From positions 62,001 to 126,000 of the forward strand of contig JBFIHA010000002.1 of the NCBI GenBank assembly GCA_041602035.1: a stretch of 64,000 nucleotides of DNA, read 5' to 3'. The DNA is from JAOTVV01 sp041602035. GTDB lineage: Bacteria > Gemmatimonadota > Gemmatimonadetes > Gemmatimonadales > GWC2-71-9. Below the pieces are notes generated by a model. The model ran no database searches and was not told the origin of the DNA. It saw only the letters and a list, made by a program, of their open reading frames with translations. The position numbers were made by a program, and so were the translations under genes. Of this stretch, positions 16,415 to 25,344 are shown one piece after another; position 1 is the stretch's first letter; each line of letters opens with the position of its first letter.

Positions 16415-16798
16415 TCAGCGACCCATAGCCGCGGCCAGCACGACATCGACGTCCGGTGCCTGACGCTCAGCCAACAGCGAGGGCACTGCGAGTTGCTCGC
16501 TATCCGACTGTAGCGGATCGAACGCCGCGGCGCTCTGGGTCCCGGCCGTCCGACCGACCCAGATCCCAGCCCAGAACGCCACCGCCGCAATGATCAGCAT
16601 GGCGGCCACGAGACCGGGGCGCGCCCAAGCGGTCAGCACCGTCCACCACTGGTCCGGGCTGCGCTCCCCGTACACGGCCTCGGCGGCGGCCAACACGCGC
16701 TGCGTGAACGCCGTCACATCCTCGGCCGACAGCGCGTCGCCAAGGGCGCGACCGAGCTCCACATCGGGACGGTGATCGAATGGGGACGTGTTGGGCAT
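16415..16798 (-). CDS. Probable membrane anti-sigma factor
   Basis: 127 residues with one transmembrane segment at about 65-85 (GLVAAMLIIAAVAFWAGIWVG). The N-terminal part is cytoplasmic and helical, and the C-terminal 40 residues would lie in the periplasm. There is no zinc-binding HxxxCxxC motif. The main evidence is position: the ATG overlaps the sigma-factor stop by one base (TGATG, with AAGGAGAG upstream), the usual arrangement of ECF sigma/anti-sigma pairs. I do not recognise a named family. Confidence 0.68.
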   Translation of the reverse strand: MPNTSPFDHRPDVELGRALGDALSAEDVTAFTQRVLAAAEAVYGERSPDQWWTVLTAWARPGLVAAMLIIAAVAFWAGIWVGRTAGTQSAAAFDPLQSDSEQLAVPSLLAERQAPDVDVVLAAAMGR

Positions 16799-17355
16799 CA
16801 GCTCTCCTTGCTCCAATCCTTCCACGTCTTCAGCAGCTCGCGAAGCGTGCGCCGACCGTGAAACACGTCTGACCGAACCGTTCCCTCGGGGATGTTGAGG
16901 ACCTCGCCGATCTCGCGATGCGAGTATCCTTCGACGTCGAACAACACCACCGCTGCCCGTTGACGCTCGGGCAACTGCGACAGCGCCTCCCGAAGGGCCT
17001 GGTTGAGCCGCGCCAGATCGGTCGCCTCATCCGGCCCGACTGCCCCGGTCGCCACGCCTGGCGGGAGCGGGTCGGTCTGCCGTACTCGCCGCCTCCGCCT
17101 CCGGTCGCTCGCCGCGTTGGCCACGATCCGCAGCAGCCAGGGGCCAAAGGGCCGCGCCGGATCGTACCGACCCAAGTGGCGCAGCGCCGCGAGGAAGCCG
17201 TCATGGGCAGCGTCGTCGGCATCGTCCGGGTCCCCCAAGATCGTCCGAGCCAGGCGTCGGGCTTGGGGCGCGTAGCGGCTCACCAACTCCCCGAACGCCC
17301 GTCGATCACCCGCATGGGCGAGCGCCGCCAGCTCGGCATCCTTCATATGATCCAT
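16798..17355 (-). CDS. RNA polymerase sigma factor, ECF (sigma-70 family)
   Basis: 185 residues. Region 2 is seen in FGELVSRYAPQARRLARTIL with DPDDADDAAHDGFLAALRHL, then PFGPWLLRIVANAASDRRRR (region 2.4). Region 4 is seen in LPERQRAAVVLFDVEGYSHREIGEVLNI and GTVRSDVFHGRRTLRELL. It directs polymerase to its own regulon. The co-directional anti-sigma, LTxxQ protein and TolC/MacA/ABC genes suggest that it autoregulates an envelope-stress or efflux operon. An alternative ATG lies three codons inside; neither has a strong ribosome site. Confidence 0.93.
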   Translation of the reverse strand: MDHMKDAELAALAHAGDRRAFGELVSRYAPQARRLARTILGDPDDADDAAHDGFLAALRHLGRYDPARPFGPWLLRIVANAASDRRRRRRVRQTDPLPPGVATGAVGPDEATDLARLNQALREALSQLPERQRAAVVLFDVEGYSHREIGEVLNIPEGTVRSDVFHGRRTLRELLKTWKDWSKES

Positions 17356-17400
17356 ACGCGCGGCCCAGACGGCTCGTTGAGGGTCCCCACCCCGCGGGTT

Positions 17401-17979
17401 TCAGCCGCCGCCGAGGCCGAGCCGATTCTCGACCGGCCGCAGCGCCGCGATCACGAACTGCACGTGCTCCTCGAACGGCACCCCCAGCTCCTCGGCGCCC
17501 TGTCGCACCTCGTCGCGATTCACCCCGCGGGCAAACGCCTTGTCCTTGAGCTTCTTCTTCACGCTTTTCACTTCGAGATCAGCGAGACTCTTCGACGGCC
17601 GGACGAGGGCGCACGCGGTGAGAAACCCGCACAACTCGTCTACCGCGAAGAGGGTCTTGGCGAGCCGCGAGGTCCGTGGCACGCCAGTGTACGACGCATG
17701 ACCCAGAATGGCCTCGAGCATGGGCTCAGGTACTCCCCGATCCCTGAGGAGCGCCACACCGAACGAGGGATGCTCCTCCGTTGGGGAGTGGTCCGCATTG
17801 GGATACCGTTCGTAGTCGAAGTCGTGGAGAATGCCTACCGTCCCCCAGGTGTCTTCGTCCTCTCCGAACTTCCTCGCGTAGGCGCGCATCGCCGCCTCGA
17901 CAGCATACATGTGCTTCCGCAGCGCGTCGGACGCAGTGAATTCGTGCATCAGCGCCAGTGCTTCGTCGCGATTCATCAT
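17401..17979 (-). CDS. HD-domain hydrolase
   Basis: 192 residues. The HD signature is present: H-M-Y-A-V-E early, I-L-H-D-F-D-Y (HD pair) near residue 53, and H-S-P-T-E-E-H-P with a further H in LGHASY. This fits the small HDIG-type phosphohydrolase group acting on nucleotides or related phosphates in the cytoplasm. ATG 17979 overlaps the asparagine synthetase stop by four bases; a second ATG is the next codon. The substrate cannot be told from sequence. Confidence 0.82.
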   Translation of the reverse strand: MMNRDEALALMHEFTASDALRKHMYAVEAAMRAYARKFGEDEDTWGTVGILHDFDYERYPNADHSPTEEHPSFGVALLRDRGVPEPMLEAILGHASYTGVPRTSRLAKTLFAVDELCGFLTACALVRPSKSLADLEVKSVKKKLKDKAFARGVNRDEVRQGAEELGVPFEEHVQFVIAALRPVENRLGLGGG

Positions 17980-19823
17980 GTCGCTCCCAGCCAGCGTTCT
18001 CGCCAGCGTTCAAACACGATCAGAGGCCACAACGCTCGTCCGTGATCGGCCCGACCGGCGCGATGCTCGGCCAACAGATGGGCGACGATTGTGTCGTCGA
18101 CGAGTCCTGCGGCCTCGAGGCGATCGCGCGCAAGCACGCGGTCGGTCTCGGCGCGGAGCCCCCGGTTGATCCAGCGGGCGACCGGGACGCTGAGCCCTCG
18201 CTTCCGCCGTCGCACCAGCGCCGTCGGGAGGTACCGATCGGCCACCCGCTTCAAGAGCCACTTCGTCTCAAGACCACGGATCTTGAGCTCGGAAGGAAGC
18301 TCGAGGGCAAACCGTACCAGGTCCCGATCCAAATAAGGTGACCGGGCCTCCAACCCCCACTGCATGGTCGCCCGATCGACCTTGGTCAGCAAATCGTTCG
18401 GAAGATACGTCCGGTAGTCGTCGAGCATGATTCCGCGGAGCAGGTCGGCGTTTGATCGCCGGGCCGGTGACGCGTCGGCAGGCGCAGCCCCGGCAGTGAT
18501 GCCGGGAGGGAGGCCGGTCCCGAACCATGCCCGGTGGCGTTCGTAGGGCGTAGCTGCGGCGTGGCGCACGAATCGCTTGAGCAGGAACTCGAAGGTCACC
18601 TTGCGAGGCGAGCTGGGGAGCGCCTCGGCGGTGAACGCGACCAGTCGGCGGAGAGGTGCCGGCAACGCTGCGTATCGATCCGCCAACCGATGACCCACGT
18701 AGGTAGGGTATCCACCGAAAAGCTCGTCCGCTCCCTCACCGCTCAGCACGACGCCGACGTGTTTCCGGGCGATGCGGGCCAGAAGATAGGTCGGGAGTAC
18801 CGCCGGGTCGGCAATCGGCTCCGCGAACGCTTCGGTCACGGCATCGAAGGCGCCGGCCAGGGCCGGCTCGTCCACGACAATCGCGTGATGGCGACTCCCA
18901 ATTACGGCGGCGACGTCATGCGCCGGGATGCGCTCGTCGAATGATGTGTCGGCGAAGCCGACCGTATACGTGTGCAACTCGTCTGTGGGACGGGCGCGTG
19001 CCGCGAGCGTCGCGAGCAGAGCCGAGTCGACGCCGCCGCTGGTGAACACACCGATCGGAACATCGGCAGACATCTGGCGACCCACGGCGGACTCCAGTAG
19101 GCCCTGGAGTCGATGTTCGGCCTCCTCGACGGGCATCTGCACCGTCACCACCGTCGCGGGATCCCAGTAGCGTCGCACGACGGCTCCGTCCCCGTCGACG
19201 GTCACCACGGTACCCGGCTCGACAGAGGCGATGCCGTTGATCAGTGTCCGCGGCGCGCACACATATCCCAGACGCATGAAGTCCCCGAGGGCGTCATAAT
19301 CGAGGGCCGGTCGCGCCGGGCGCGCAGCCAACAGCGGCCGCAACTCCGACGCAAACCAGAGTTCCTGTCCCACGCGAGTGTAGAAAAGCGGCTTTTCGCC
19401 GGAGCGATCCCGGGCCAGCAGGAGTTGACCACGCCGGGCGTCCCAGATGGCGATCGCGAACATGCCGTTAAGGTCGTTGATGGCGTGGACACCATGGTCG
19501 AGCACGAGCGGCACCAGGGGCTCGACATCGGAGCGGGAGCGATACGGATAGTCCGGGAACCGAGCGCGCAACTCTGCGGCGTTGTAGATCGCCCCGTTAC
19601 AGGTGACCCACAGTGTCTGTTCGGGGTTCGTGAACGGTTGTGCGGCCTCCGGTCGCAGATCGGTGATGCGCAGGCGCTCGGCACCGAGGGCAGCACACGT
19701 GGAGTGCCGGATACCGTGGTCGTGGGGACCGCGATGGCGGAGCAGGCGGCCCAGGGACTCCATGGCTCCGGGCACGACGAGCGGTGAGCCACTCAGCGCC
19801 ACCATACCGTAGATGCCACACAT
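17976..19823 (-). CDS. asnB: Asparagine synthase (glutamine-hydrolysing)
   Basis: 615 residues. The N-terminal Ntn glutaminase domain starts with the catalytic Cys2 (M-C-G-I-Y-G), with RHRGPHDHG, NGAIYN and SDVEPL; the second position of the usual RGPDD/E motif is His here. The C-terminal ATP-pyrophosphatase domain has the PP-loop TSGGVDSALLATLA and VLSGEGADELFGGYP. It makes asparagine from aspartate with ATP, or amidates another carboxylate. Members of this family also sit in glycan clusters, and here the gene is 12 bases after an ArnT-like glycosyltransferase gene, so a role in modifying a surface or secreted compound is possible. Free asparagine synthesis is the default reading. Confidence 0.92.
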   Translation of the reverse strand: MCGIYGMVALSGSPLVVPGAMESLGRLLRHRGPHDHGIRHSTCAALGAERLRITDLRPEAAQPFTNPEQTLWVTCNGAIYNAAELRARFPDYPYRSRSDVEPLVPLVLDHGVHAINDLNGMFAIAIWDARRGQLLLARDRSGEKPLFYTRVGQELWFASELRPLLAARPARPALDYDALGDFMRLGYVCAPRTLINGIASVEPGTVVTVDGDGAVVRRYWDPATVVTVQMPVEEAEHRLQGLLESAVGRQMSADVPIGVFTSGGVDSALLATLAARARPTDELHTYTVGFADTSFDERIPAHDVAAVIGSRHHAIVVDEPALAGAFDAVTEAFAEPIADPAVLPTYLLARIARKHVGVVLSGEGADELFGGYPTYVGHRLADRYAALPAPLRRLVAFTAEALPSSPRKVTFEFLLKRFVRHAAATPYERHRAWFGTGLPPGITAGAAPADASPARRSNADLLRGIMLDDYRTYLPNDLLTKVDRATMQWGLEARSPYLDRDLVRFALELPSELKIRGLETKWLLKRVADRYLPTALVRRRKRGLSVPVARWINRGLRAETDRVLARDRLEAAGLVDDTIVAHLLAEHRAGRADHGRALWPLIVFERWRERWLGAT

Positions 19824-19835
19824 ATGAGGAGAAGC

Positions 19836-21599
19836 CTAGCGAGTTCCCAGTCGCGAGGAGAGGACGTGTTCGGTCCGATCGCTGTGGCGCTCGCTCGCGA
19901 ACCGCTCCGCACCACATGGCCCGTAGGCGGCGTACTTGCGCGTTTCAGCGATCAACGGCAGCTGTTCCGCCAAAGCGGTCCTCGGTGCGGCGACAACCCT
20001 TACGACGAAGATCCGAGGACGAGTGCAGGTACTGAGTGCCGCTCTCCACCAGTCCTGCTGTCGCAACGTGGTACCGGGCAATAGTCGCAGCGACTCGACG
20101 TGACGGATCACGTAGTTACTGGTGAGCTCCGATCCGTCGCGTGTGGCGAGTGTGATGGTACGGCCGAGATAGAACGCCAACGAGGGTGGAAACACCTCGA
20201 CACCGACGACCTCCGTTTGCTCGCTGGCACTACGTGCGATGGCGGCTGCCAATCCCTGAGCCGAACGATCCTTGCCGATGGCCTCCATCAGTCCCGTGCT
20301 GGCAAACGGGATTGCGGCGACTGGGAGACTCAACGCCAGGAGAACCGCGCCCCGGTGGGAGGCGGCTATCCAGGCGAGCACGGCCGCGCCACCGCATACC
20401 AGTCCAAGGCCCACGGCCGTCTGCGGGATATGGGCAGCGACCGCGGTCGAGGCCGCCGGGATCCAGGCAGCGATCCTGCTGTGGATCGCAAGGAAGAGCC
20501 CCCCGATCGCCGCGAGCAGCAACGCCGTGGGCCGCACTCCGGGTAGCCGTCCCGCGGAACGGTGCCACCCCGCGCTCACCAGGATGCCGATAGCTGGGAG
20601 GAGCGGCAAGATGTATTGCGGTCGCTTGGACTGTGACAACGTGAAGAACAAGAGCGGAACCAGAATCCACAGGCCGAGGTACACGACACGCGGATCGGGC
20701 GCGCCGTCGCTTGTCCGAATCCGTCCTCGCAATCCCCCGATCGCGGTCGCGGTCCAGGGAAGGGCCGCCACCGGCAGGATCGCGAGAAAATACCAGAGCG
20801 GTCCCGTTCGGCCGAGTTCCGGCGTAGCGAGTCGTCGGGCGGTCTCCGTCACCAGCGCGTAGTGGAGGAAGCCGGGCACTTCACGAGAGACAACGAACAC
20901 CCACGGCAGCACAATCGCGACGCCGAGCAAGAGCGCGACTGGTTCGACAATCGCTCGGACGGCGCCGCGCCACACCGCGAATGGCAGGGCCACCATGAGC
21001 GGAAGGGCGAGCGCGACGGGTCCCTTGGTGAGAATGCCGAGACCAATGGCTCCCCACGCGAGCGCCGGCCACCAGGTGGATGCGCGCCGTCGTTGGCCGT
21101 CGTCGGTGGGTCCGGAGGGCGTGGCTTCGATCGCACGATAGAAGGCCGCCAACGCCAACACCACCCAGAGCGTGAGTGCGCTATCGAAGATGACGGTCCG
21201 CGCATAAGCGAGCGTGAGCGGCATGGCAGCCGCGGCAATCGCGGCGATCCACGCGCTCTCGCGGTCGTAGAGGTGGTTCGCGAACAGTGCGACGACCACC
21301 AATGTCGCAAGGGTGAACAGGAGCGGCGGAACCCGTGCCGCGAGCGGGCTTGCCCCGAACGCCTCCATCGTCACGGCGCCGACGACGAAGAACAGTGGTG
21401 GCTTGTCGAGATACGGGACGCCGTTCAATCGGGGAAGTGCCCAGTCGTTGGTGACCGTCATCTCCCGGGCGACTTCGGCGTTGCGACCCTCGTCGGGATC
21501 GAGAAGCGCGTAACCGTCGAGGTGAAACACGAAGCCGGCGAGCACGACCGCGCAGGAGGCGAGAATCCAAGCACCTCCTAACCGGCGGGGCGGTGGCAC
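19836..21599 (-). CDS. ArnT-like glycosyltransferase (GT83/GT39 type), multi-spanning membrane protein
   Basis: About 587 residues. The catalytic periplasmic loop motif of lipid-phosphate-sugar transferases, L-L-D-P-D-E-G-R-N-A-E-V-A-R-E-M, follows the first TM helix, then PYLDKPPLFF; about eleven further hydrophobic segments follow up to residue 450, then a soluble C-terminal domain. ArnT-type enzymes move a sugar from undecaprenyl phosphate to lipid A or another acceptor at the outer face of the inner membrane. The start is GTG 21599, or TTG 21605 overlapping the stop of the upstream gene by four bases; neither has a clear ribosome site. The acceptor and sugar are unknown. Confidence 0.87.
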   Translation of the reverse strand: MPPPRRLGGAWILASCAVVLAGFVFHLDGYALLDPDEGRNAEVAREMTVTNDWALPRLNGVPYLDKPPLFFVVGAVTMEAFGASPLAARVPPLLFTLATLVVVALFANHLYDRESAWIAAIAAAAMPLTLAYARTVIFDSALTLWVVLALAAFYRAIEATPSGPTDDGQRRRASTWWPALAWGAIGLGILTKGPVALALPLMVALPFAVWRGAVRAIVEPVALLLGVAIVLPWVFVVSREVPGFLHYALVTETARRLATPELGRTGPLWYFLAILPVAALPWTATAIGGLRGRIRTSDGAPDPRVVYLGLWILVPLLFFTLSQSKRPQYILPLLPAIGILVSAGWHRSAGRLPGVRPTALLLAAIGGLFLAIHSRIAAWIPAASTAVAAHIPQTAVGLGLVCGGAAVLAWIAASHRGAVLLALSLPVAAIPFASTGLMEAIGKDRSAQGLAAAIARSASEQTEVVGVEVFPPSLAFYLGRTITLATRDGSELTSNYVIRHVESLRLLPGTTLRQQDWWRAALSTCTRPRIFVVRVVAAPRTALAEQLPLIAETRKYAAYGPCGAERFASERHSDRTEHVLSSRLGTR

Positions 21600-21601
21600 G
21601 G

Positions 21602-22027
21602 TCAAGAGGATGGAGGTGGCGTCGTGGCCTGGGCGTTGGGGCTCTGCGCCACGGTGATCGGGATCTCCGTTCGCACGTCGGTATCGACCAGGATGTCGAA
21701 GTGGTACTTCCCAGCGCGGGGAAACGGGACGTCGAACACCAACACCGTGCCTGCGGCGATCTCCACGACGCCTGCCGGAGGCTCGTTGAACGTCACCGTG
21801 CCATCCCCGTTGAGAATCTCGGTGCCCGCGTCGTCCACCAGGCGAATGCGCACGGTGTGCTCCCCGATTTCGGTGCGGCGTCCCTTCAGATGCAGCACCA
21901 AATGCAGCCGCGGGTGGACCGCGGGAAACTGACCGACCCAGATGTGGGAGAAGATGCCTAGGATGGAGAGCTTGCCGTACTGGTCGATGATGGCGTAGTC
22001 GCACACCGTTGCGAGATCGATCTGCAT
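21602..22027 (-). CDS. DUF6941-like protein of unknown function
   Basis: 141 residues. It begins MQIDLATVCDYAIIDQYGKLSI, a start typical of the small DUF6941 family, followed by an all-beta fold (HLVLHLKGRR, EHTVRIRLVDD, VLVFDVPFPRAGKYHFDILVD). No signal peptide or membrane segment. The start is strongly supported by GGAGGAGG seven bases before ATG 22027. It is coupled to the ArnT-like gene downstream. The name comes from pattern recall and the function is unknown. Confidence 0.75.
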   Translation of the reverse strand: MQIDLATVCDYAIIDQYGKLSILGIFSHIWVGQFPAVHPRLHLVLHLKGRRTEIGEHTVRIRLVDDAGTEILNGDGTVTFNEPPAGVVEIAAGTVLVFDVPFPRAGKYHFDILVDTDVRTEIPITVAQSPNAQATTPPPSS

Positions 22028-22062
22028 CCCCGTCCTCCTCCCTGACGTACGGGCCGTCGCAC

Positions 22063-24147
22063 TCAACCCACGGCGAATGTCCGGAGCCTCGTGGTCAACT
22101 CCTCCGGCGTTGCGGCCGGCGCCGCGCATTGGGTCCCGGAACAAACGTAGGCACGGGGGAATGACCCGTCGAGCATCGCACGCAGTGGGGCGGGGAGGCT
22201 GGCGGTACGCCCACCGGGTGCGAGCCAACGCAGAATCCTACGCGGCCGATAAGTCCTGCGTGCCACGCGCAGTAACTCACGCGTCGCGGGATCATCGGGT
22301 CCGACCACCACCACGTGTGTTCCCGGCATGACCGCCCAGTCGATGGCGCGCAGTAACGTGGCACCAAAGATCGACAGATCGCCCGCTGCTCCGGCAACGC
22401 TGCCGAGCAACTCGTGAAGGCGCGCTTGCCAGACCTCCGCGTCAGTGTGAGCGTGGAGTCGTGCGAGCACGATGCCGGCAACCCCGTTGGGCGAAGGCGT
22501 CGGTGTGTCTTGAATCGGAACGATCTCCTGGGTCAGGAATCCCGTACCGGACCCCTCGCGTGCCGTATCCCTCAGCCCCCCCGATTCCGAGCGAAACGCC
22601 TCCCAGACATGCGTCATGAGGGCCGTGGCGCGCGTGAGCCACCGATCGTCTCCCGTGACCTCGAACGCGTCGATCGCCGCAGCCGCCGTCTGTACCTGGT
22701 CGTCGAGCAGGCCGCCCACTCCGCTCCCGAGCGCGTGCAGCAGTCCCGGCCCGGCCCCGCCCTGCACCTCCCGGAAGATCCGCTCCAGGGTCATCAAGGC
22801 GTGCCGCTCGAGCTCGGGCCGCTGCAGCAGCCCGGAGGCCTCGAGCATGGCCGAGACCATCATGGCATTCCAGGCGGTGTACATCGTCGAGTCGACGAAC
22901 GGTGCCGGTCGCTCACCACGCGCACGCCGGAGCTTGTCGCAGCCGGAGTGCAGCAACCGCTGCACATCCTGGTTCGGACGCTTCAGGTCTTCGGCGATCT
23001 CATCGACCGTCTTTGCGGCCCAGAGCACGTTGCGTCGGGGATCGTGGCGCATCTCGCCGGTTTCCTCGATGTCAAACCGGCGCCGCAGCACCTCGAGCTC
23101 ATCGGCATCCAGGTGGGTCCGCGCCTCGTCCACCGTCCACGTGAAGTAATCGCCGTCGTCGTCCAATCCCACATCGGCGTCCTGGGAGGCGTAGTACCCT
23201 CCCGCCGGGTCGGCCATGGTGTCCATAGTCCAGGCCACCACGCCCTCGATCACATCGCGGTACCGCTCGCCGGGCGGGTGGGTCGTATCGAGATCGTGCG
23301 CCATGTCGGCATGGACGTAGGCCTTCAGCAGTTCCGCGTTGTCGTACAACATCTTCTCGAAATGCGGCACGATCCATTGCGCATCCACGGCGTAGCGATG
23401 AAAGCCTCCACCGAGATGGTCGCGGACGCCGCCGCGGGCCATGCCGTCGAGCGTGCCGAGCACGATGGTCGCCAGCGGCGACTCGCGGGTGTCGAACCAG
23501 CGTGTGAGGAGGAAGTCGCACGCCCCGGGATGAGGGAACTTCGGCTGCGAGCCAAAGCCGCCGTTCCGGGCGTCGGCAAGCCGGGTCATCCCGTCGGCGG
23601 CCGTCGCGAGTACCGCGGGGGTGAGAGTCCCGGGTCGGGCGTCCCCCCGGTGCACCGCCAGGTGCCGGCCGATCTCTGCGGCCTGCTGCCGGGCGTCCTC
23701 GGGACGCTCTCGATACAGTCGCGCCAGTCCGGTCAAGAGCGTCTGGAAGCCGGGGCGTCCGTACCGATTGTCGGGCGGGAAGTACGTGCCGCCGTAGAAG
23801 ACGGAACCGTCCGGCGTCAGGAACGCCGTGAGCGGCCACCCTCCCTGACCGGTCAGGAGCTGAACCGCCCGTTGGTACCGTGCATCGACGTCCGGCCGTT
23901 CGTCTCGGTCGACCTTGATGCAGACCCACTCGCTATTCAGCAGACCTGCCACCGCCGGGTCTTCATACGACTCACGGTCCATCACGTGACACCAGTGGCA
24001 CCACACCGCCCCGATATCGAGGAGGATCGGCTTGTCCTCCGTCTTGGCGCGCCCAAACGCCTCGTCACCCCAAGGGTACCAGTCGACCGGCTGGTCCTTG
24101 GCGGAGCGGAGGTACGCGGACTGCTGGTTGGCCAAGCGATTGGGCAT
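22063..24147 (-). CDS. YyaL/spermatogenesis-associated-20-like protein (thioredoxin-like domain plus (alpha/alpha)6 barrel)
   Basis: 694 residues. The N-terminal thioredoxin-like DUF255 domain is plain: NQQSAYLRSAKDQPVDWYPW, then the C-H-W-C-H-V-M-D motif, W-V-C-I-K-V-D-R-D-E-R-P-D and GGWPLTAFLTPDG. From about residue 200 comes the N-acylglucosamine-epimerase-like barrel (FEKMLYDNAELLKAYVHA, ASQDADV). The family is widespread, with no proven reaction; the CxxC-type site suggests redox chemistry. ATG 24147 is preferred to an upstream TTG because the conserved MPNRLANQQS start fits the family. It follows the M20 gene by 27 bases. Confidence 0.9.
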   Translation of the reverse strand: MPNRLANQQSAYLRSAKDQPVDWYPWGDEAFGRAKTEDKPILLDIGAVWCHWCHVMDRESYEDPAVAGLLNSEWVCIKVDRDERPDVDARYQRAVQLLTGQGGWPLTAFLTPDGSVFYGGTYFPPDNRYGRPGFQTLLTGLARLYRERPEDARQQAAEIGRHLAVHRGDARPGTLTPAVLATAADGMTRLADARNGGFGSQPKFPHPGACDFLLTRWFDTRESPLATIVLGTLDGMARGGVRDHLGGGFHRYAVDAQWIVPHFEKMLYDNAELLKAYVHADMAHDLDTTHPPGERYRDVIEGVVAWTMDTMADPAGGYYASQDADVGLDDDGDYFTWTVDEARTHLDADELEVLRRRFDIEETGEMRHDPRRNVLWAAKTVDEIAEDLKRPNQDVQRLLHSGCDKLRRARGERPAPFVDSTMYTAWNAMMVSAMLEASGLLQRPELERHALMTLERIFREVQGGAGPGLLHALGSGVGGLLDDQVQTAAAAIDAFEVTGDDRWLTRATALMTHVWEAFRSESGGLRDTAREGSGTGFLTQEIVPIQDTPTPSPNGVAGIVLARLHAHTDAEVWQARLHELLGSVAGAAGDLSIFGATLLRAIDWAVMPGTHVVVVGPDDPATRELLRVARRTYRPRRILRWLAPGGRTASLPAPLRAMLDGSFPRAYVCSGTQCAAPAATPEELTTRLRTFAVG

Positions 24148-24174
24148 CGGTGTCCCAGGTGGGTTCAAGATCCG

Positions 24175-25344
24175 TCAGTCGCCCGCGAGCAGCGCCACGG
24201 TAGCACGACTCAGCAGTTCGACCGCCACCGGTAGCGCGTCCTCGTCCAGGTCGAAGCGTGGCGAGTGGTGCGGCCGATCGGTCCCCTTCTTCGCATTCCC
24301 GCACCCGACGAAGGCATAACATCCCGGTACGCGTTCTAGGAAGAAGGCCATGTCTTCGGCGGCCATCGTGCGGTAGTCCGATCGGATCTGGTGCTTGGTG
24401 AGAAACGTCGCTGCCGCCTCGGTCATTCGTGACGCGACCGCCGGATCGTTCACGGTGGTCGGGTACAAACGCTGGCAGTGCACCGCGGCCGATGCTCCGG
24501 CGGCAGCCGCAATGCCGGCCACGAGGTCCTCCATCAGTTGCAGGATCCGGGCGCGGAACTCGGCGCTGTAGGTGCGCACCGTGCCGCGCAGCTCGGCGGA
24601 CTCGGGGATCACGTTATGCGTGGTCCCAGCGTGAACTTCGGTGACGCTGAGGACCGCCGGCTGAGCCGGATCACGGCGGCGTGACACGATGGTCTGCAGG
24701 GCGGTCACGATCTCGGCGGCCACGACGATCGGGTCGACCGTCTGGTGCGGGGCCGCGGCATGCCCGCCGCGGCCCGTGATCTCGATCGTGAAGTTGTCGA
24801 CGGACGCGAACACAGGACCTGGCGTGATGGCGACCGTTCCGGTCGGCAGATCGCTCCACAGGTGAATCCCGAGCGCGGCGTCGACCACCGGGTTCTTCAG
24901 GACACCATCGCGGATCATCGCGGCTGCCCCGCCGCCACCCTCTTCCGCCGGCTGAAACACCAACTTGACCGTACCCCGGAGCGATGTGTGAGCAAGCCGT
25001 GCGGCCACCGCGAGTCCAACGGCCATGTGTCCGTCGTGTCCGCACGCGTGCATCACCCCGGGCGTCATGGAGGCGAACGAGAGATCCGTATCCTCGTTGA
25101 TGGGTAAGGCGTCCATGTCGGCCCTGATGAGGACCGACCGCCCGCGGGGTCCGCACTCTCGAATCCCCACAACGCCCGTGCGTCCGACGCCGGTCGTGAC
25201 CGCATAGCCCAGGTGCTGGAGGCGGTCAGCGATGTACCTGGCCGTCCCTTCCTCCCGGTAGCCCAGCTCCGGGTACTGGTGGAAGTGCCGTCGATCGGCG
25301 ACCAGCCGCTCGAGATCGATAGGCGGCAACTGGGACAGGGTCAT
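24175..25344 (-). CDS. M20-family amidohydrolase (hippurate / N-acyl-amino-acid hydrolase type)
   Basis: 389 residues, the standard length. Metal and catalytic motifs: R-A-D-M-D-A-L-P, H-A-C-G-H-D-G-H, F-Q-P-A-E-E-G-G-G, and the dimerisation lid GRGGHAAAPHQTVDP; the C-terminal MAAEDMAFFLERVPGCYAFVG completes the family. It cleaves N-acyl or N-aminoacyl bonds of amino acids using two divalent metals. ATG 25344 overlaps the stop of the endonuclease III gene by four bases, so translation is coupled although the functions are unrelated. Confidence 0.92.
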   Translation of the reverse strand: MTLSQLPPIDLERLVADRRHFHQYPELGYREEGTARYIADRLQHLGYAVTTGVGRTGVVGIRECGPRGRSVLIRADMDALPINEDTDLSFASMTPGVMHACGHDGHMAVGLAVAARLAHTSLRGTVKLVFQPAEEGGGGAAAMIRDGVLKNPVVDAALGIHLWSDLPTGTVAITPGPVFASVDNFTIEITGRGGHAAAPHQTVDPIVVAAEIVTALQTIVSRRRDPAQPAVLSVTEVHAGTTHNVIPESAELRGTVRTYSAEFRARILQLMEDLVAGIAAAAGASAAVHCQRLYPTTVNDPAVASRMTEAAATFLTKHQIRSDYRTMAAEDMAFFLERVPGCYAFVGCGNAKKGTDRPHHSPRFDLDEDALPVAVELLSRATVALLAGD

